A stretch of DNA of 64,000 nucleotides from Hyphomicrobiales bacterium (GCA_900470095.1 UBZM01000021.1:259535-323534); one strand, 5' to 3'; positions 9,921 to 19,271 are shown, counted from the first letter of the stretch. Translations and numbers: made by a program. The notes: generated from the sequence alone by a model not told the origin.

Positions 9921-10675
9921 ACACGAACCCCGCCATCATTGTCGAGAAGCTGAACGTCTCCTTCGGCGACTCTCATGTCGTGAAGGACCTCTCCTTCTCA
10001 GTTGCATCCGGCGAGAGCTACGGCATCGTCGGTGAATCCGGCTCGGGCAAGTCGACCGTGCTGCGCGTCCTCGCTGGCCTGAACCGCGAATGGGGCGGCG
10101 ACGTCACGATTCTGGGCAGCAAGCAGCCCAAGGTCCGCGACAAGGCCTTCTATCGCGCCGTGCAGATGGTCTTCCAGGACCCTTATGGCAGCCTCCACCC
10201 GAAGAAGACGGTCGACGATACGCTGGCCGAGCCGCTGGCCATTCACGGCATCGAGGACGCCGAGGCGCGCATCGAACGCGCCATGAAGGATGTCGGGCTG
10301 CCGAATTCGTTCCGCTTCCGCTTCCCGCACCAGCTCTCCGGTGGCCAGCGCCAGCGCGTGGCGATCGCGCGGGCGCTTGTGCTCGAACCGAGGATCCTGC
10401 TGCTCGACGAGCCGACGTCGGCGCTCGACGTCTCGATCCAGGCCGAAGTGCTGAACCTGCTCCAGGCGCTGCGCAAGGAGCGCAATCTGACCTATATCCT
10501 GGTCAGCCACGATCTCGCGGTGGTTGCCCATATGTGCGAGCGGCTGCTGGTCATGCAATTCGGCCGTGGCGTCGAGGAGATGACGGCCGAGACGCTGGCC
10601 GCGCGTTCGCCGCAGACGGCCTACGCCCAGCAATTGCTGGTCGCCAGCGAAGGCTTCCGCCGCCAGACCGCCTGA
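9917..10675 (+). CDS. ABC transporter ATP-binding protein, DppF type (short form)
   Basis: A 252-residue ATPase with Walker A GESGSGKST, the DppF-type patch VFQDPYGSLHPKKTV, signature LSGGQRQRVAIARAL, Walker B LLLDEPTSALD and H-loop LVSHD. Like its partner it lacks the Cys-containing C-terminal extension and stops right after the ATPase fold. ATG 9917 overlaps the upstream TGA (ATGA); ATG 9908 is an alternative. It is the last gene of the first importer. The paired short ATPases resemble those in opine or metal-chelate type importers, so a simple dipeptide is not certain as the substrate. Confidence 0.9.
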   Translation: MNTNPAIIVEKLNVSFGDSHVVKDLSFSVASGESYGIVGESGSGKSTVLRVLAGLNREWGGDVTILGSKQPKVRDKAFYRAVQMVFQDPYGSLHPKKTVDDTLAEPLAIHGIEDAEARIERAMKDVGLPNSFRFRFPHQLSGGQRQRVAIARALVLEPRILLLDEPTSALDVSIQAEVLNLLQALRKERNLTYILVSHDLAVVAHMCERLLVMQFGRGVEEMTAETLAARSPQTAYAQQLLVASEGFRRQTA

Positions 10676-10783
10676 GCGGCAGGTCGGTTGCGCGTCTTGC
10701 CTGCTTGGGCGGCGCGCCAAAACCGTCTAACTCTCGTCGCAGCGATCGGCTAGCTTGGCCGTATTCGCTGCCGCGGAGTGTGT

Positions 10784-12298
10784 ATGCCCATGGATGCCGT
10801 CGCCGATCATGTCGTGAAGCTCGAAGCTGCGCCGGAGCGCACTCCGGTCCCGCCCTTCGATCTCGTGATCTTCGGCGCCAGCGGCGATCTGGCCCTGCGC
10901 AAGCTGTTTCCGGCGCTGGCCCAGCGCAATCAGGAGGGCGTGCTGCCGGAGGAAAGCCGCATCCTGGCGATGGTGCGCAAGAGCGAGGATGTCGCCGGAC
11001 TGCCCGGCGAGATCAGCCGCAAGCTCGCCGAGGAGGGGCTTTCCCCGGCCAGGATCGAGGCATTCCTGCGCAGGCTCTCCGTGGTACAGGTCGATGCACT
11101 GAAGCCGGAAACCTATGCCGGCCTGCGGCAGGAACTCGGCGATTCGGAGCGCGTCCGCTCCTTCTATCTCTCGACACCGCCCGATCTCTTCATCCCGATC
11201 TGCGAGAACCTCGCCAGCGCCGGCATCCTGACGCCGACCTCGCGGGTCATCCTTGAAAAGCCGCTGGGGCGGGATCTCGCCTCCGCCCGCGAGATCAACG
11301 ACGCAGTGGCAAGGATCCTTCCGGAAAGCCGCACCTACCGGATCGATCATTATCTGGGCAAGGAGACGGTCCAGAACCTTCTGGTACTGCGCTTTGCCAA
11401 CACCCTGTTCGAGCGCTCCTGGTCGAGCCGCGACATCGACAATGTCCAGATCACGGTTGCCGAGACGGTCGGCCTCGAGTCGCGCGCCGGCTATTACGAC
11501 AAGGCCGGGCACCTGCGTGACATGGTGCAGAACCACGTGCTGCAGCTGCTCTGCCTGTTCGCGATCGAGCCGCCGAACCTGCTGGAAGCCGATGCCGTCC
11601 GCGACGAGAAGGTGAGGGTGCTGAAGGCTCTCAAGCCGATCGTCGGTCCCGACGTCCTGCGGGCCACGGTGCGGGGGCAGTATGGTCAGGGCGTCAGCGG
11701 CGGCGCGCGCGTCCATGGCTATGCCGAGGAACTCGGCCATGCCAGCAACACCGAGACCTTCGTCGCGATCCGCTGCGAGCTCGAAACCTGGCGCTGGGCC
11801 GGCGTCCCGATCTATCTGCGCACGGGCAAGCGCATGGCGCAGCGTTATTCCGAGATCGCCGTCACCTTCAAGCCGGTGCCGCACTCGATCTTCGGAAGCG
11901 CTGCCGATTGTGGGCGGCTCGACGCCAATCGCCTGATCATCCGCCTGCAGCCCAATGACGGCGTGCAGATGCAGCTGATGATGAAGGTGCCAGGCTCCGG
12001 CAAGCTCAAGATCGTCCCGCGCCAGCTCGACCTGCGCTACGATACCGCTTTCGGCGTGCGCTCTCCCGACGCCTATGAGCGGCTGCTGACCGATGTGATC
12101 CGCGGCGACCAGACCCTGTTCATGCGCCGCGACGAGGTCGAGCAGGCCTGGGCCTGGATCGATCCGATCATCGCCGGATGGCAGGAGTACTATCCGCAGC
12201 CGCATCGCTATGCCGCCGGCTCCTGGGGACCGTCTCAGGCGATTGGTCTGATCGAGCGCGAAGGGCGGTCCTGGGCTGACCCGGAGCTGATGGAATGA
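10784..12298 (+). CDS. zwf: Glucose-6-phosphate 1-dehydrogenase
   Basis: A 504-residue cytosolic enzyme that oxidises glucose 6-phosphate to 6-phosphogluconolactone with NADP (or NAD). The nucleotide-binding motif GASGDLA begins at residue 31, and the substrate motif RIDHYLGKE at residues 186-194 carries the His189 region used in catalysis and phosphate binding. The length matches the family. ATG 10784 is chosen because GCGGAG lies 5 bases upstream; GTG 10778 and ATG 10790 are alternatives. The stop overlaps the pgl start (ATGA), and eda follows, so this is a pathway operon. Confidence 0.96.
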   Translation: MPMDAVADHVVKLEAAPERTPVPPFDLVIFGASGDLALRKLFPALAQRNQEGVLPEESRILAMVRKSEDVAGLPGEISRKLAEEGLSPARIEAFLRRLSVVQVDALKPETYAGLRQELGDSERVRSFYLSTPPDLFIPICENLASAGILTPTSRVILEKPLGRDLASAREINDAVARILPESRTYRIDHYLGKETVQNLLVLRFANTLFERSWSSRDIDNVQITVAETVGLESRAGYYDKAGHLRDMVQNHVLQLLCLFAIEPPNLLEADAVRDEKVRVLKALKPIVGPDVLRATVRGQYGQGVSGGARVHGYAEELGHASNTETFVAIRCELETWRWAGVPIYLRTGKRMAQRYSEIAVTFKPVPHSIFGSAADCGRLDANRLIIRLQPNDGVQMQLMMKVPGSGKLKIVPRQLDLRYDTAFGVRSPDAYERLLTDVIRGDQTLFMRRDEVEQAWAWIDPIIAGWQEYYPQPHRYAAGSWGPSQAIGLIEREGRSWADPELME

Positions 12299-12984
12299 GC
12301 GCGGCAGGGCCGCTCGCCTGGCATCGTTTCGAGGCGCTGGCCGGCGCCTCCGAGGCGCTGGCCGAATCGGTCGCCGTGAGGCTGCGTGCGGCCATAGCCG
12401 CCCGGGGAGAGGCGTTGCTCGCCGTACCCGGCGGCACCACGCCGGCGCGTTTTCTCGCGGCGCTCGGCGCTCACGACCTCGCCTGGGAAAGGGTTACCCT
12501 GATGCCGACCGACGAGCGTTTCGTAGCGCCGGACGATGCAGCCTCGAACGAGCGCATGATCCGGGACGCCTTCTCTCCACTGCGTGACGAACGGGCCCGC
12601 TTCGTGTCCTTCCACAATGCGGGCGACGATCTCGGCGCGGCAGCGCGCAGCCTCGATGCTGTGCTCTCGCGGCTGCCTGCGATCGATATCCTGGTCAGTG
12701 GCATGGGCGCCGATGGGCACATCGCCTCGCTCTTTCCCGGCGACGAAGGGGCTACGCGGAGCGACGATGCGGTCCACGCCGTCGCAGCCCGCCCGCCCGG
12801 CCTGCCGCCTCGTATTTCACTGTCCGCCGCGCGAATCTTGAAGGCAGGCTGGGCAACCCTGCTCATTGCCGGCAGGGAGAAGGAGGCGACCCTGGCGACC
12901 GCGCAGGCACTTCCGGCGGCCTATCCGGTCGGCATCCTGCTGCGACGGCCGCAGGGGCTCGACGTTTACTGGGCCAGAGCTTAA
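12295..12984 (+). CDS. pgl: 6-phosphogluconolactonase (DevB type)
   Basis: A 229-residue enzyme hydrolysing 6-phosphogluconolactone to 6-phosphogluconate. Family signatures are AVPGGTTPARFLAAL (sugar-phosphate loop), PTDERFV, and the active-site region VSGMGADGHIASLFPGD. The ATG overlaps the zwf stop by four bases, so the two are translationally coupled. It supplies 6-phosphogluconate for the Entner-Doudoroff route, whose aldolase is encoded next. Confidence 0.94.
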   Translation: MSAAGPLAWHRFEALAGASEALAESVAVRLRAAIAARGEALLAVPGGTTPARFLAALGAHDLAWERVTLMPTDERFVAPDDAASNERMIRDAFSPLRDERARFVSFHNAGDDLGAAARSLDAVLSRLPAIDILVSGMGADGHIASLFPGDEGATRSDDAVHAVAARPPGLPPRISLSAARILKAGWATLLIAGREKEATLATAQALPAAYPVGILLRRPQGLDVYWARA

Positions 12985-13013
12985 GCGAGACGCTCAGCAA
13001 GGAGATCGAGCCT

Positions 13014-13658
13014 ATGTCAGGCGAACCCGAAATTGCACGCCTCAAGGCCTGTGGCGTTGTCCCGGTCGTCGTGATCGACGAGGCCGAGGTCGCGGTCCCG
13101 CTGGCCCGCGCGCTGCTTGCGGGTGGCATCGACGTGATCGAAGTCACGCTGCGTCGCCCTGCTGCACTGGCCGCGCTCGAGAGGATCGCCCACGAGGTGC
13201 CGGAAATCCTGTCTGTTGCCGGTACGGTCGTGACGCCTTTGCAGGTCGCAGAGGTCAAGCGGGTGGGCGCGCAGGCTGTGGTCAGCCCGGGCTTCAGCGA
13301 GGCTGTGGACGAGGCGATGCGCGCGGCCGGCCTGCCCTGGTTGCCGGGTGTGGCGACGGCCTCGGACTGTATGCGCGCGGTCTTGGCCGGGCGGCTCACC
13401 TGCAAGTTCTTCCCGGCCGAGCAGGCAGGAGGCACGCCGGCGCTGAAGGCGTTGTCCGGGCCCTTCCCGCAGCTGAAATTCTGCCCGACCGGTGGCGTCA
13501 GCCTCGCCAATCTCGCCGACTACCTTGCCCTGCCGCAGGTGATCTGCGTCGGGGGATCCTGGCTCGTGCCGGCCGATGCGGTTGCGAAACGCGACTGGGC
13601 GCGTGTGACTGAGCTTGCCAGGCAAGCGACGGACGCCGTGAAGGCGATCCGCGGTTAG
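13014..13658 (+). CDS. eda: 2-keto-3-deoxy-6-phosphogluconate aldolase
   Basis: A 214-residue class I aldolase that splits KDPG into pyruvate and glyceraldehyde 3-phosphate. The Schiff-base lysine lies in LTCKFFPAE, the catalytic Glu in DVIEVTLRRPAAL, and the phosphate-binding GG in FCPTGGVS. An AAGGAGAT ribosome site sits 7 bases before ATG 13014, and the gene is 29 bases after pgl. The dehydratase gene edd, often between pgl and eda, is not in this window. Confidence 0.93.
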   Translation: MSGEPEIARLKACGVVPVVVIDEAEVAVPLARALLAGGIDVIEVTLRRPAALAALERIAHEVPEILSVAGTVVTPLQVAEVKRVGAQAVVSPGFSEAVDEAMRAAGLPWLPGVATASDCMRAVLAGRLTCKFFPAEQAGGTPALKALSGPFPQLKFCPTGGVSLANLADYLALPQVICVGGSWLVPADAVAKRDWARVTELARQATDAVKAIRG

Positions 13659-13800
13659 ATGGAATGCTTCAGCGGGCGGTTCTCGCTGCCGCCAACCTGA
13701 GCTTTCCGGCATCTAACGCTGTGGAGCAGACCGGGCTATGCCGGCTTCCGAGTTCAGTCAGCTGCCGTGATCTGCCTGACGGAGCGCGAAGCGTCCGCCG

Positions 13801-14907
13801 TCAGGCCTGCAGCCTTTCCACCACGAGTTCAGCGATCGCGAGCGAGGAGGTCAGCCCGGGGCTTTCGATCCCGAGCAGGTTGACCAGCCCCGGCACGCCA
13901 TGGACGGCCGGTCCGTCGACGCGGAAATCCGGCATCGGCTCCGTCGGTCCATGCAGCTTCGGCCGGATACCGGCATAATCCGCGACCAGCGCGCCGTCCT
14001 GCAGACCGGGCCAGTATGTCCTGATCGCTGCGTAAAATTTTTCGGCCCGGGTCGCGTCGACGACCAGATTCTGGTCGTCATCCACCCATTCGACATCCGG
14101 GCCGAACTTGACCCGCCCGGCCATGTCGATCGTGGCATGGATGCCGAGCCCGGCTGCTTCCGGGATCGGGTAGACCAGATGCGAGAAGGGCTGCTTCCCC
14201 AGCAGCGCAAAGTAATTGCCCTTGGCGAAAGATTGCTTTGGCACATAGGCGGCAGGAAAGCCGTCGAGCCTGCCGAGCAGGCGCGGCGCGCCGTGGCCGG
14301 CCGAATTGACGATGCTGCGGACCGAATAGGTCGCGGGATCGTCGCCTCCGAAATCGACGCTGAACGCCTCGCCCTCGCGGCGCCAGCCGCTGATGGGCGT
14401 GTTCAAAGCCAGCGAGCCGCCGGCGGCCTCACATTCTCCAAGCAGCGAGAGCATGAAGGCGTGGCTATCGACCACGCCGGTCTCGGGCGAGAACAGCGCG
14501 ATCTCGCAGGCGACCTCGGGCTCGTGTGCCCGCGCCTCGGCTGTGTCGAGATAGCGCAGCGAGTCGACCCCTGAGGCCTTCGCCCGCGCCGCGATCGTTT
14601 CCAGTGCCGGGCGCTGGCTCGCCGATGTCGCGACGATCAGCTTGCCGCAGGCTTTGTGCGGCAAGCCGCGCTCGCCGAGATAGCGATAGAGCTGCTTGCG
14701 GCCCTCGACACAGACCTGCGCCTTGAGCGAGCCAGGTGGGTAGTAGATCCCGGCATGGATGACCTCGCTATTGCGGGCGGAGGTCTGAGTGCCGATGCCG
14801 TCGGCGGCTTCGGCGATCACGACCTCGCGTCCGGCGAGCGCAAGTGCGCGCGCCGTTGCGAGGCCGACAACGCCGGCCCCGATGACGAGGCAATCGATAT
14901 CGGCCAT
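13801..14907 (-). CDS. FAD-dependent oxidoreductase, L-2-hydroxyglutarate oxidase (LhgO)-like
   Basis: A 368-residue DAO-fold flavoprotein. It begins with an FAD-binding Rossmann motif, CLVIGAGVVGLATARAL, then GTQTSARNSEVIHAGIYYPPGSLKA, a stretch typical of LhgO and related 2-hydroxyacid oxidases. The C-terminal region (GIRPKLHG, FRVDG, LLGIESPGLTSSLAIAE) closes the FAD site. No transmembrane segment is seen. It follows the M20 amidohydrolase gene by 13 bases on the same strand, so they are probably co-transcribed. The exact hydroxyacid substrate is not certain. Confidence 0.85.
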   Translation of the reverse strand: MADIDCLVIGAGVVGLATARALALAGREVVIAEAADGIGTQTSARNSEVIHAGIYYPPGSLKAQVCVEGRKQLYRYLGERGLPHKACGKLIVATSASQRPALETIAARAKASGVDSLRYLDTAEARAHEPEVACEIALFSPETGVVDSHAFMLSLLGECEAAGGSLALNTPISGWRREGEAFSVDFGGDDPATYSVRSIVNSAGHGAPRLLGRLDGFPAAYVPKQSFAKGNYFALLGKQPFSHLVYPIPEAAGLGIHATIDMAGRVKFGPDVEWVDDDQNLVVDATRAEKFYAAIRTYWPGLQDGALVADYAGIRPKLHGPTEPMPDFRVDGPAVHGVPGLVNLLGIESPGLTSSLAIAELVVERLQA

Positions 14908-14920
14908 CGGGATTCTGCGA

Positions 14921-16096
14921 TCAGGCTGCGCGCTGCGGCATGGCGATCTCGACGAGGCTTGCCCAATAGGTCACGCCGACCGGGATCGCCGCATCGTTGA
15001 ACTCATAGGCCGGGTGGTGCAGGCCAGCCGAGTCACCATTGCCCATGAAGATATAGGCGCCAGGGCGCTCTTCGAGCATGAAGGAGAAATCCTCCGACCC
15101 CATGACAGGCGGGATCTCGGTATCGATCGCGTCCTTCCCGAAAACGTTCCGGGTGGCGCTGGTCACGAAATCCGTCTGCCCGGCGTGATTGAAGGTCACC
15201 GGATAGCCGCGGTCGTAGTCGACTTCGCATTTGAGATCGAACGCCTTCGCCAGCCCGTCGGCGATCTCGATGATGCGCTTCTGGGCGAGGTCGCGCATGG
15301 CAGGTGTCAGCGTCCGGACCGAGCCCTTGATCTCGACGGTCTGCGGAATGACGTTGAACGCTTCGCCGGCATTGATCGCTGTCGCCGAGACGACGACCGA
15401 ATCGAGCGGGTCGGCATTGCGCGAGGCGACGGTCTGCAGTGCGGTCACGAGCTGGCAGGCGGCAACCACCGGATCCTTGGTATCGTGCGGCGCGGCGGCA
15501 TGGCCGCCCTTGCCCTCGATCTTGATCAGGAAGCGATCGGCTGCGGCCATCAGCGGGCCCTTGCGGATGCAGAATTGACCGATCGCCATGCCAGGCTTGT
15601 TGTGCAGCCCATAGACCTCCTGCACGCCGAAGCGCTCCATCAGGCCTTCATCGCACATCACCTTCGCACCGCCGCCGCCTTCTTCTGCCGGCTGGAAGAT
15701 CACGACCGCTGTGCCGTCGAAATCCCGGGTCTCGGCGAGATATTTCGCGGCACCGAGCAGCATGGTGGTGTGGCCGTCATGACCGCAGGCATGCATCTTC
15801 CCGGGCACGGTCGAGCGATGCTCGAGATTGGTTTCCTCGTGGATCGGCAAGGCATCCATGTCGGCACGCAGGCCGATGACCTTGCCGGAACCCTGGCGCT
15901 TGCCCTTGATCACGCCGACGACGCCGGTCTGGCCAATGCCGGTCACCACCTCGTCGACGCCCCAGGCCTTGAGCTTGTCGGCAACGATGCCCGCTGTGCG
16001 ATGCACGTCGAAGAGCAGTTCGGGATGGCGGTGAAAATCGCGACGGATCGCGGTGAGCTCGGGCGTCAGCGCCGCGATGAGTTCGGACTTCGGCAT
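14921..16096 (-). CDS. M20-family amidohydrolase (hippurate hydrolase / IAA-amino acid hydrolase type)
   Basis: A 391-residue zinc-type aminoacylase of the HipO/AbgB/ILR1 class. Motifs are FHRHPELLF, the metal-site stretch GKMHACGHDGHTTMLLG, PAEEGGGGAKVM, and the late PVMGSEDFSFM with a second catalytic Glu region. It cleaves an N-acyl amino acid amide bond; the natural substrate is unknown. Two ATGs lie side by side (16099 and 16096), and GAGGA fits 16096 better. It leads into the LhgO-like gene and is divergent from the DUF4239 gene. Confidence 0.9.
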   Translation of the reverse strand: MPKSELIAALTPELTAIRRDFHRHPELLFDVHRTAGIVADKLKAWGVDEVVTGIGQTGVVGVIKGKRQGSGKVIGLRADMDALPIHEETNLEHRSTVPGKMHACGHDGHTTMLLGAAKYLAETRDFDGTAVVIFQPAEEGGGGAKVMCDEGLMERFGVQEVYGLHNKPGMAIGQFCIRKGPLMAAADRFLIKIEGKGGHAAAPHDTKDPVVAACQLVTALQTVASRNADPLDSVVVSATAINAGEAFNVIPQTVEIKGSVRTLTPAMRDLAQKRIIEIADGLAKAFDLKCEVDYDRGYPVTFNHAGQTDFVTSATRNVFGKDAIDTEIPPVMGSEDFSFMLEERPGAYIFMGNGDSAGLHHPAYEFNDAAIPVGVTYWASLVEIAMPQRAA

Positions 16097-16353
16097 CATG
16101 TCCTCGGGCAGAGAGGGAAGGTTGGCAGAAATCGGGTTGCCAAGTCATGCAAGCTAGCGCGGTCCGACCGGGTCTGTCCAAGCCGATTGCGGCATGAGGG
16201 GGCAGAAGCGGAGGAATGGCGTCGCGACCGCCTACAGTTGCAATCCTCGCGTCATTCTGGATCGATGGCTGCATGTCGACGCCAGATCGTTCTCGTGGTC
16301 GCGACGGCTGCAGGGTTCTGTGCCCGGGGGCTTCAGCAAGAGCAGGTTCTGTC

Positions 16354-17148
16354 ATGGTGCAGTGGCTTTCAGCCTTCATGTTCTGCGGCCTGCTCAGCGC
16401 GGCGGCCGTATTCGGCCTCCAGCTGAGGAACTGGTTGCCCGAAGAGCATCTGACCGAGCGGAACATGGACGCGCTACGGCTGGTCACGAGTCTCCTCGTC
16501 ACCTTCGCGGCGCTCATCCTCAGCCTGCAGTTGTCGAGCGTGAAGAGCGCGTTCGATATGGCATACCGCGACCGGAACGCGGATGCCGGGCAACTGGCTC
16601 AGCTCGATCAGTGCCTCCGCAATTACGGCCCAGGGGCCGAGAAGGCCCGCGCGGATCTCCGCAGCTACACCGCTGCGGTGATCGCGAGCACCTGGCCCGA
16701 CGAGGAAAGGCCGACAGGCATTGCCTATCCCGATCCCAGTACCATGGGACGCCACGGGGAAAGCCCGGCACTCAGTGTGCTGGTCAATCAGATCGGGCTC
16801 GAGATCAACGCCCTCGCCCCGGCCGGGGGGCTGCATGCGAATCTGGCCGCGGAATGCCGCGCAAATTTCATGAACCTGCAACAGCGTCGCTGGGCAGTGA
16901 TCGAAGATGCGCGCGACCCGGCGTCGCGGCTGTTCACGAACATCGTGACGTTCTGGCTGATGCTGGTCTTCGTGAGCTTTGGCCTGCAGGTCCCCCGCAA
17001 GCTGCTGGCCGCCATCGTCCTGGCGATCGGGGTGGTTTCGATATCGAGCGTGATGTTCGTGATCGTTGACCTGAACTCGCCCTATGGCGGCCTGTTCGGC
17101 ATCCCAAGCACATCGATGCGCAATGTGTTCGAGGCCATGAGCCGGTAG
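16354..17148 (+). CDS. DUF4239-family membrane protein
   Basis: A 264-residue membrane protein with two N-terminal hydrophobic segments (WLSAFMFCGLLSAAAVFGLQL and LVTSLLVTFAALILSLQL), a soluble central region, then two C-terminal segments (NIVTFWLMLVFVSFGLQV and LAAIVLAIGVVSISSVMFVI). The 2+2 layout and the STSMRNVF C-terminus fit DUF4239, whose function is unknown. The frame opens at 16216, but AGCAGG seven bases before ATG 16354 and the hydrophobic start support the shorter form. No operon partner is evident. Confidence 0.75.
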   Translation: MVQWLSAFMFCGLLSAAAVFGLQLRNWLPEEHLTERNMDALRLVTSLLVTFAALILSLQLSSVKSAFDMAYRDRNADAGQLAQLDQCLRNYGPGAEKARADLRSYTAAVIASTWPDEERPTGIAYPDPSTMGRHGESPALSVLVNQIGLEINALAPAGGLHANLAAECRANFMNLQQRRWAVIEDARDPASRLFTNIVTFWLMLVFVSFGLQVPRKLLAAIVLAIGVVSISSVMFVIVDLNSPYGGLFGIPSTSMRNVFEAMSR

Positions 17149-17530
17149 GCAGCTCGCCTCCATTGCGTGCGAGTGGTCGATCTCGCGCTTTGTCGTCGTC
17201 GCTTCCGTCGATGTCTTCGCTCGAGGGGCGAGGCGACGAATGAGATGGGACCGGATTGCTTTCCTTCTGCCAGGAACGTCGGTGCCTCATGCGGGTGGCC
17301 GCGTGGCAAGGAGGTATCTTCGATGACCCATGCTCGCGGCCGATGTTACAGGCTTTACTCATCCTTCACTGACGCCGCCTGCGCCGCTCGGCGCCGAACC
17401 CGTGACAACCCTCTGATTCCATTGCCGTCACGCGGTGCGGGCGCTGCTGGCGTGTTTCTTGATCAGCATCGAGCGCTGCGCGGACTTGCCTCCGACAGCA
17501 GGGAAGAAACGCTTATCGGGAGACGACAAG
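17149..17530. other. Intergenic region before the acid phosphatase, with a strong orphan Shine-Dalgarno
   Basis: These 382 bases hold no gene I can support. A perfect AAGGAGG (17308-17314) lies 8 bases before ATG 17323. That ATG opens a frame running to 18036 in a different register from the phosphatase gene, with no recognisable protein similarity. It could be a leader or chance. Confidence 0.4.
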
Positions 17531-18229
17531 ATGAAAAGACTCGCGGGCCTGACACTCGGACTGACGCTTCTTGCGATTGGCTCAGCCGGCGCGGACGTCC
17601 AGAGCAGCAAATACTACGTGTCGCCGGAGCAGCTCGACACGACCCGGTTCATGGCGCCGCCGCCATCCGCGGATACGACCCGGCGGGAGCTCGAGATCAT
17701 GCTGAGCCTGCAGGAGAAGCGAACGGCCGAACAGGCCGAGAGGTCGGTCGCGGATCTCGAGCAGAGCGTCTTTCGCTTCGCCGACGTGATGGGACCCGAA
17801 TTCACGGCCGAGAAACTGCCGAAAGCGGCGGTATTCTTCAAGAAAGTCTACAAGACGGAGAGCGCCTTCAACAAACAGGGCAAGGAAAAATGGGAGCGCC
17901 AGCGTCCCCCGGTGGTGGATGCTCGTCTCAAGCCGGTCGCCAAATATTCGAACAGCGGCTCCTATCCGAGTGGTCACGCCGCCTTCTCCTACCTCACCGC
18001 GATCGTGCTGGCCGATATCGTGCCGGAGAAGGGTGAGGCGATCTTCGCGCGCGCCGTCGAATTCGGCGAGAACCGGGTGATCGGCGGGGTGCATTACCCA
18101 AGCGACATCCAGGCGGGCCGGGAGATGGCCGCGATGATCGCGGTTCTCGCCTACCGGAATCCCGATTTCCAAAGGGATCTCGAAGGAGCGAAGTCCGAAA
18201 TCCGCGGCGCCTTGCGACTGGCGCGCTGA
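17531..18229 (+). CDS. Class A acid phosphatase (PAP2 superfamily), secreted
   Basis: A 232-residue periplasmic phosphomonoesterase. The N-terminus is a signal peptide (MKRLAGLTLGLTLLAIGSAGA). The PAP2 motifs are KEKWERQRP (K-x6-RP), SYPSGHAAF (PSGH) and ENRVIGGVHYPSD (usually SR-x5-H-x3-D). In the third motif the usual Ser before Arg is Asn, while Arg, His and Asp are kept. GGGAG eight bases before ATG 17531 sets the start; the frame opens earlier at 17435. It resembles PhoN/PhoC-type enzymes releasing phosphate from organic esters. Confidence 0.88.
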   Translation: MKRLAGLTLGLTLLAIGSAGADVQSSKYYVSPEQLDTTRFMAPPPSADTTRRELEIMLSLQEKRTAEQAERSVADLEQSVFRFADVMGPEFTAEKLPKAAVFFKKVYKTESAFNKQGKEKWERQRPPVVDARLKPVAKYSNSGSYPSGHAAFSYLTAIVLADIVPEKGEAIFARAVEFGENRVIGGVHYPSDIQAGREMAAMIAVLAYRNPDFQRDLEGAKSEIRGALRLAR

Positions 18230-18488
18230 TCCAGCTGTCATGGCAGGTCGGTCCCGTCGCGGGATCGACGCCGTGACGAACTCCCAAGGGGTGGCCGCCT
18301 GTACTGGGGGCTGCCCCTTGTTGCCATCTGCGCTTTGAGGTGCGGCGGTCAGAACACCTGCCCGCCGATCCGTTCCGGCTTGCCTCCCGTTTGCCATTCC
18401 GAAACGACCGCCGCTGCACCTTTGTGCAGCGGTCAGCGCTACGGATTCGTCGGAACGGTCCGGCATCGGAATGCACCGGAGATTTCGC

Positions 18489-19223
18489 GTGGAAACATCC
18501 CTCTATCTGCCGGTCAAACACTTCCTCGAAGGACTGGGCTATTCCGTGAAGGGTGAGGTCGGGCGCTGCGACCTTGTTGGTCTCAAGGGCGATGATCCGG
18601 CCGTCGTCGTGGTCGGAGAACTGAAGCTGACCTTCAATCTCGAGCTCATCCTGCAGGGCGTGGATCGGATGAAGCTCGGTGACGAGATCTGGCTTGCAGC
18701 CCGGCTGTCGGCACGGGGGAAGGGACGCGAGAGCGATTCCCGCTATCGTAACCTATGCCGGCATCTCGGTTTCGGGCTTCTCGGGGTCGCGTTGTCCGGT
18801 CGCGTCGATATTCTCGTTTCGCCGGCCGCGCCGACGCCACGCAAGGATGCCAAACGGCGTTCGAAGCTCGTGGAGGAGCACAAACGGCGTCAGGGAGACC
18901 CTGTCGCTGGTGGCGGTTCGCGCGCGCCGATCATGACGGCCTATCGACAGCAGGCGCTCGCCTGCGCTGCAGCCATGACGGCAGGCCCGCAGCGGCCGCG
19001 CGATCTCAAGCCATCATGCCCGGACGCACAGAAGATTCTGCACCGCAACGTCTATGGTTGGTTCGAACGAGCCGATCGCGGCGTCTACGCCTTGACCGAA
19101 GCCGGCCGCACGGCTCTGGCGAGATGGGTGGTGCCGGCTCCGGTCCTACTCACGCCCGGGCAGCACGAAGCCGCGCCTCCGGTTGCGGACGCCAACGAGA
19201 GTCGCTCCGCCGCTGCCTGCTGA
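18489..19223 (+). CDS. DUF2161 family protein (PD-(D/E)XK-like)
   Basis: A 244-residue protein whose start, VETSLYLPVKHFLEGLGY, followed by EVGRCDLVG and VVVGELKL, fits the DUF2161 family, predicted to have a PD-(D/E)XK nuclease-like fold. The acidic pair and ELK triplet agree with such a site. A basic linker (TPRKDAKRRSKLVEEHKRRQ) follows, then a short winged-helix-like region (KILHRNVYGWFERADRGVYALTEAG split around residues 180-210). GGAG seven bases before GTG 18489 supports that start. DNA binding or cleavage is family-level prediction only. No functional partner lies next to it. Confidence 0.75.
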   Translation: METSLYLPVKHFLEGLGYSVKGEVGRCDLVGLKGDDPAVVVVGELKLTFNLELILQGVDRMKLGDEIWLAARLSARGKGRESDSRYRNLCRHLGFGLLGVALSGRVDILVSPAAPTPRKDAKRRSKLVEEHKRRQGDPVAGGGSRAPIMTAYRQQALACAAAMTAGPQRPRDLKPSCPDAQKILHRNVYGWFERADRGVYALTEAGRTALARWVVPAPVLLTPGQHEAAPPVADANESRSAAAC

Positions 19224-19271
19224 TCAGTCGTTCTTGCAGCCGGCGCTGCAAGGCAGTCGGGGTGGCTCAAC

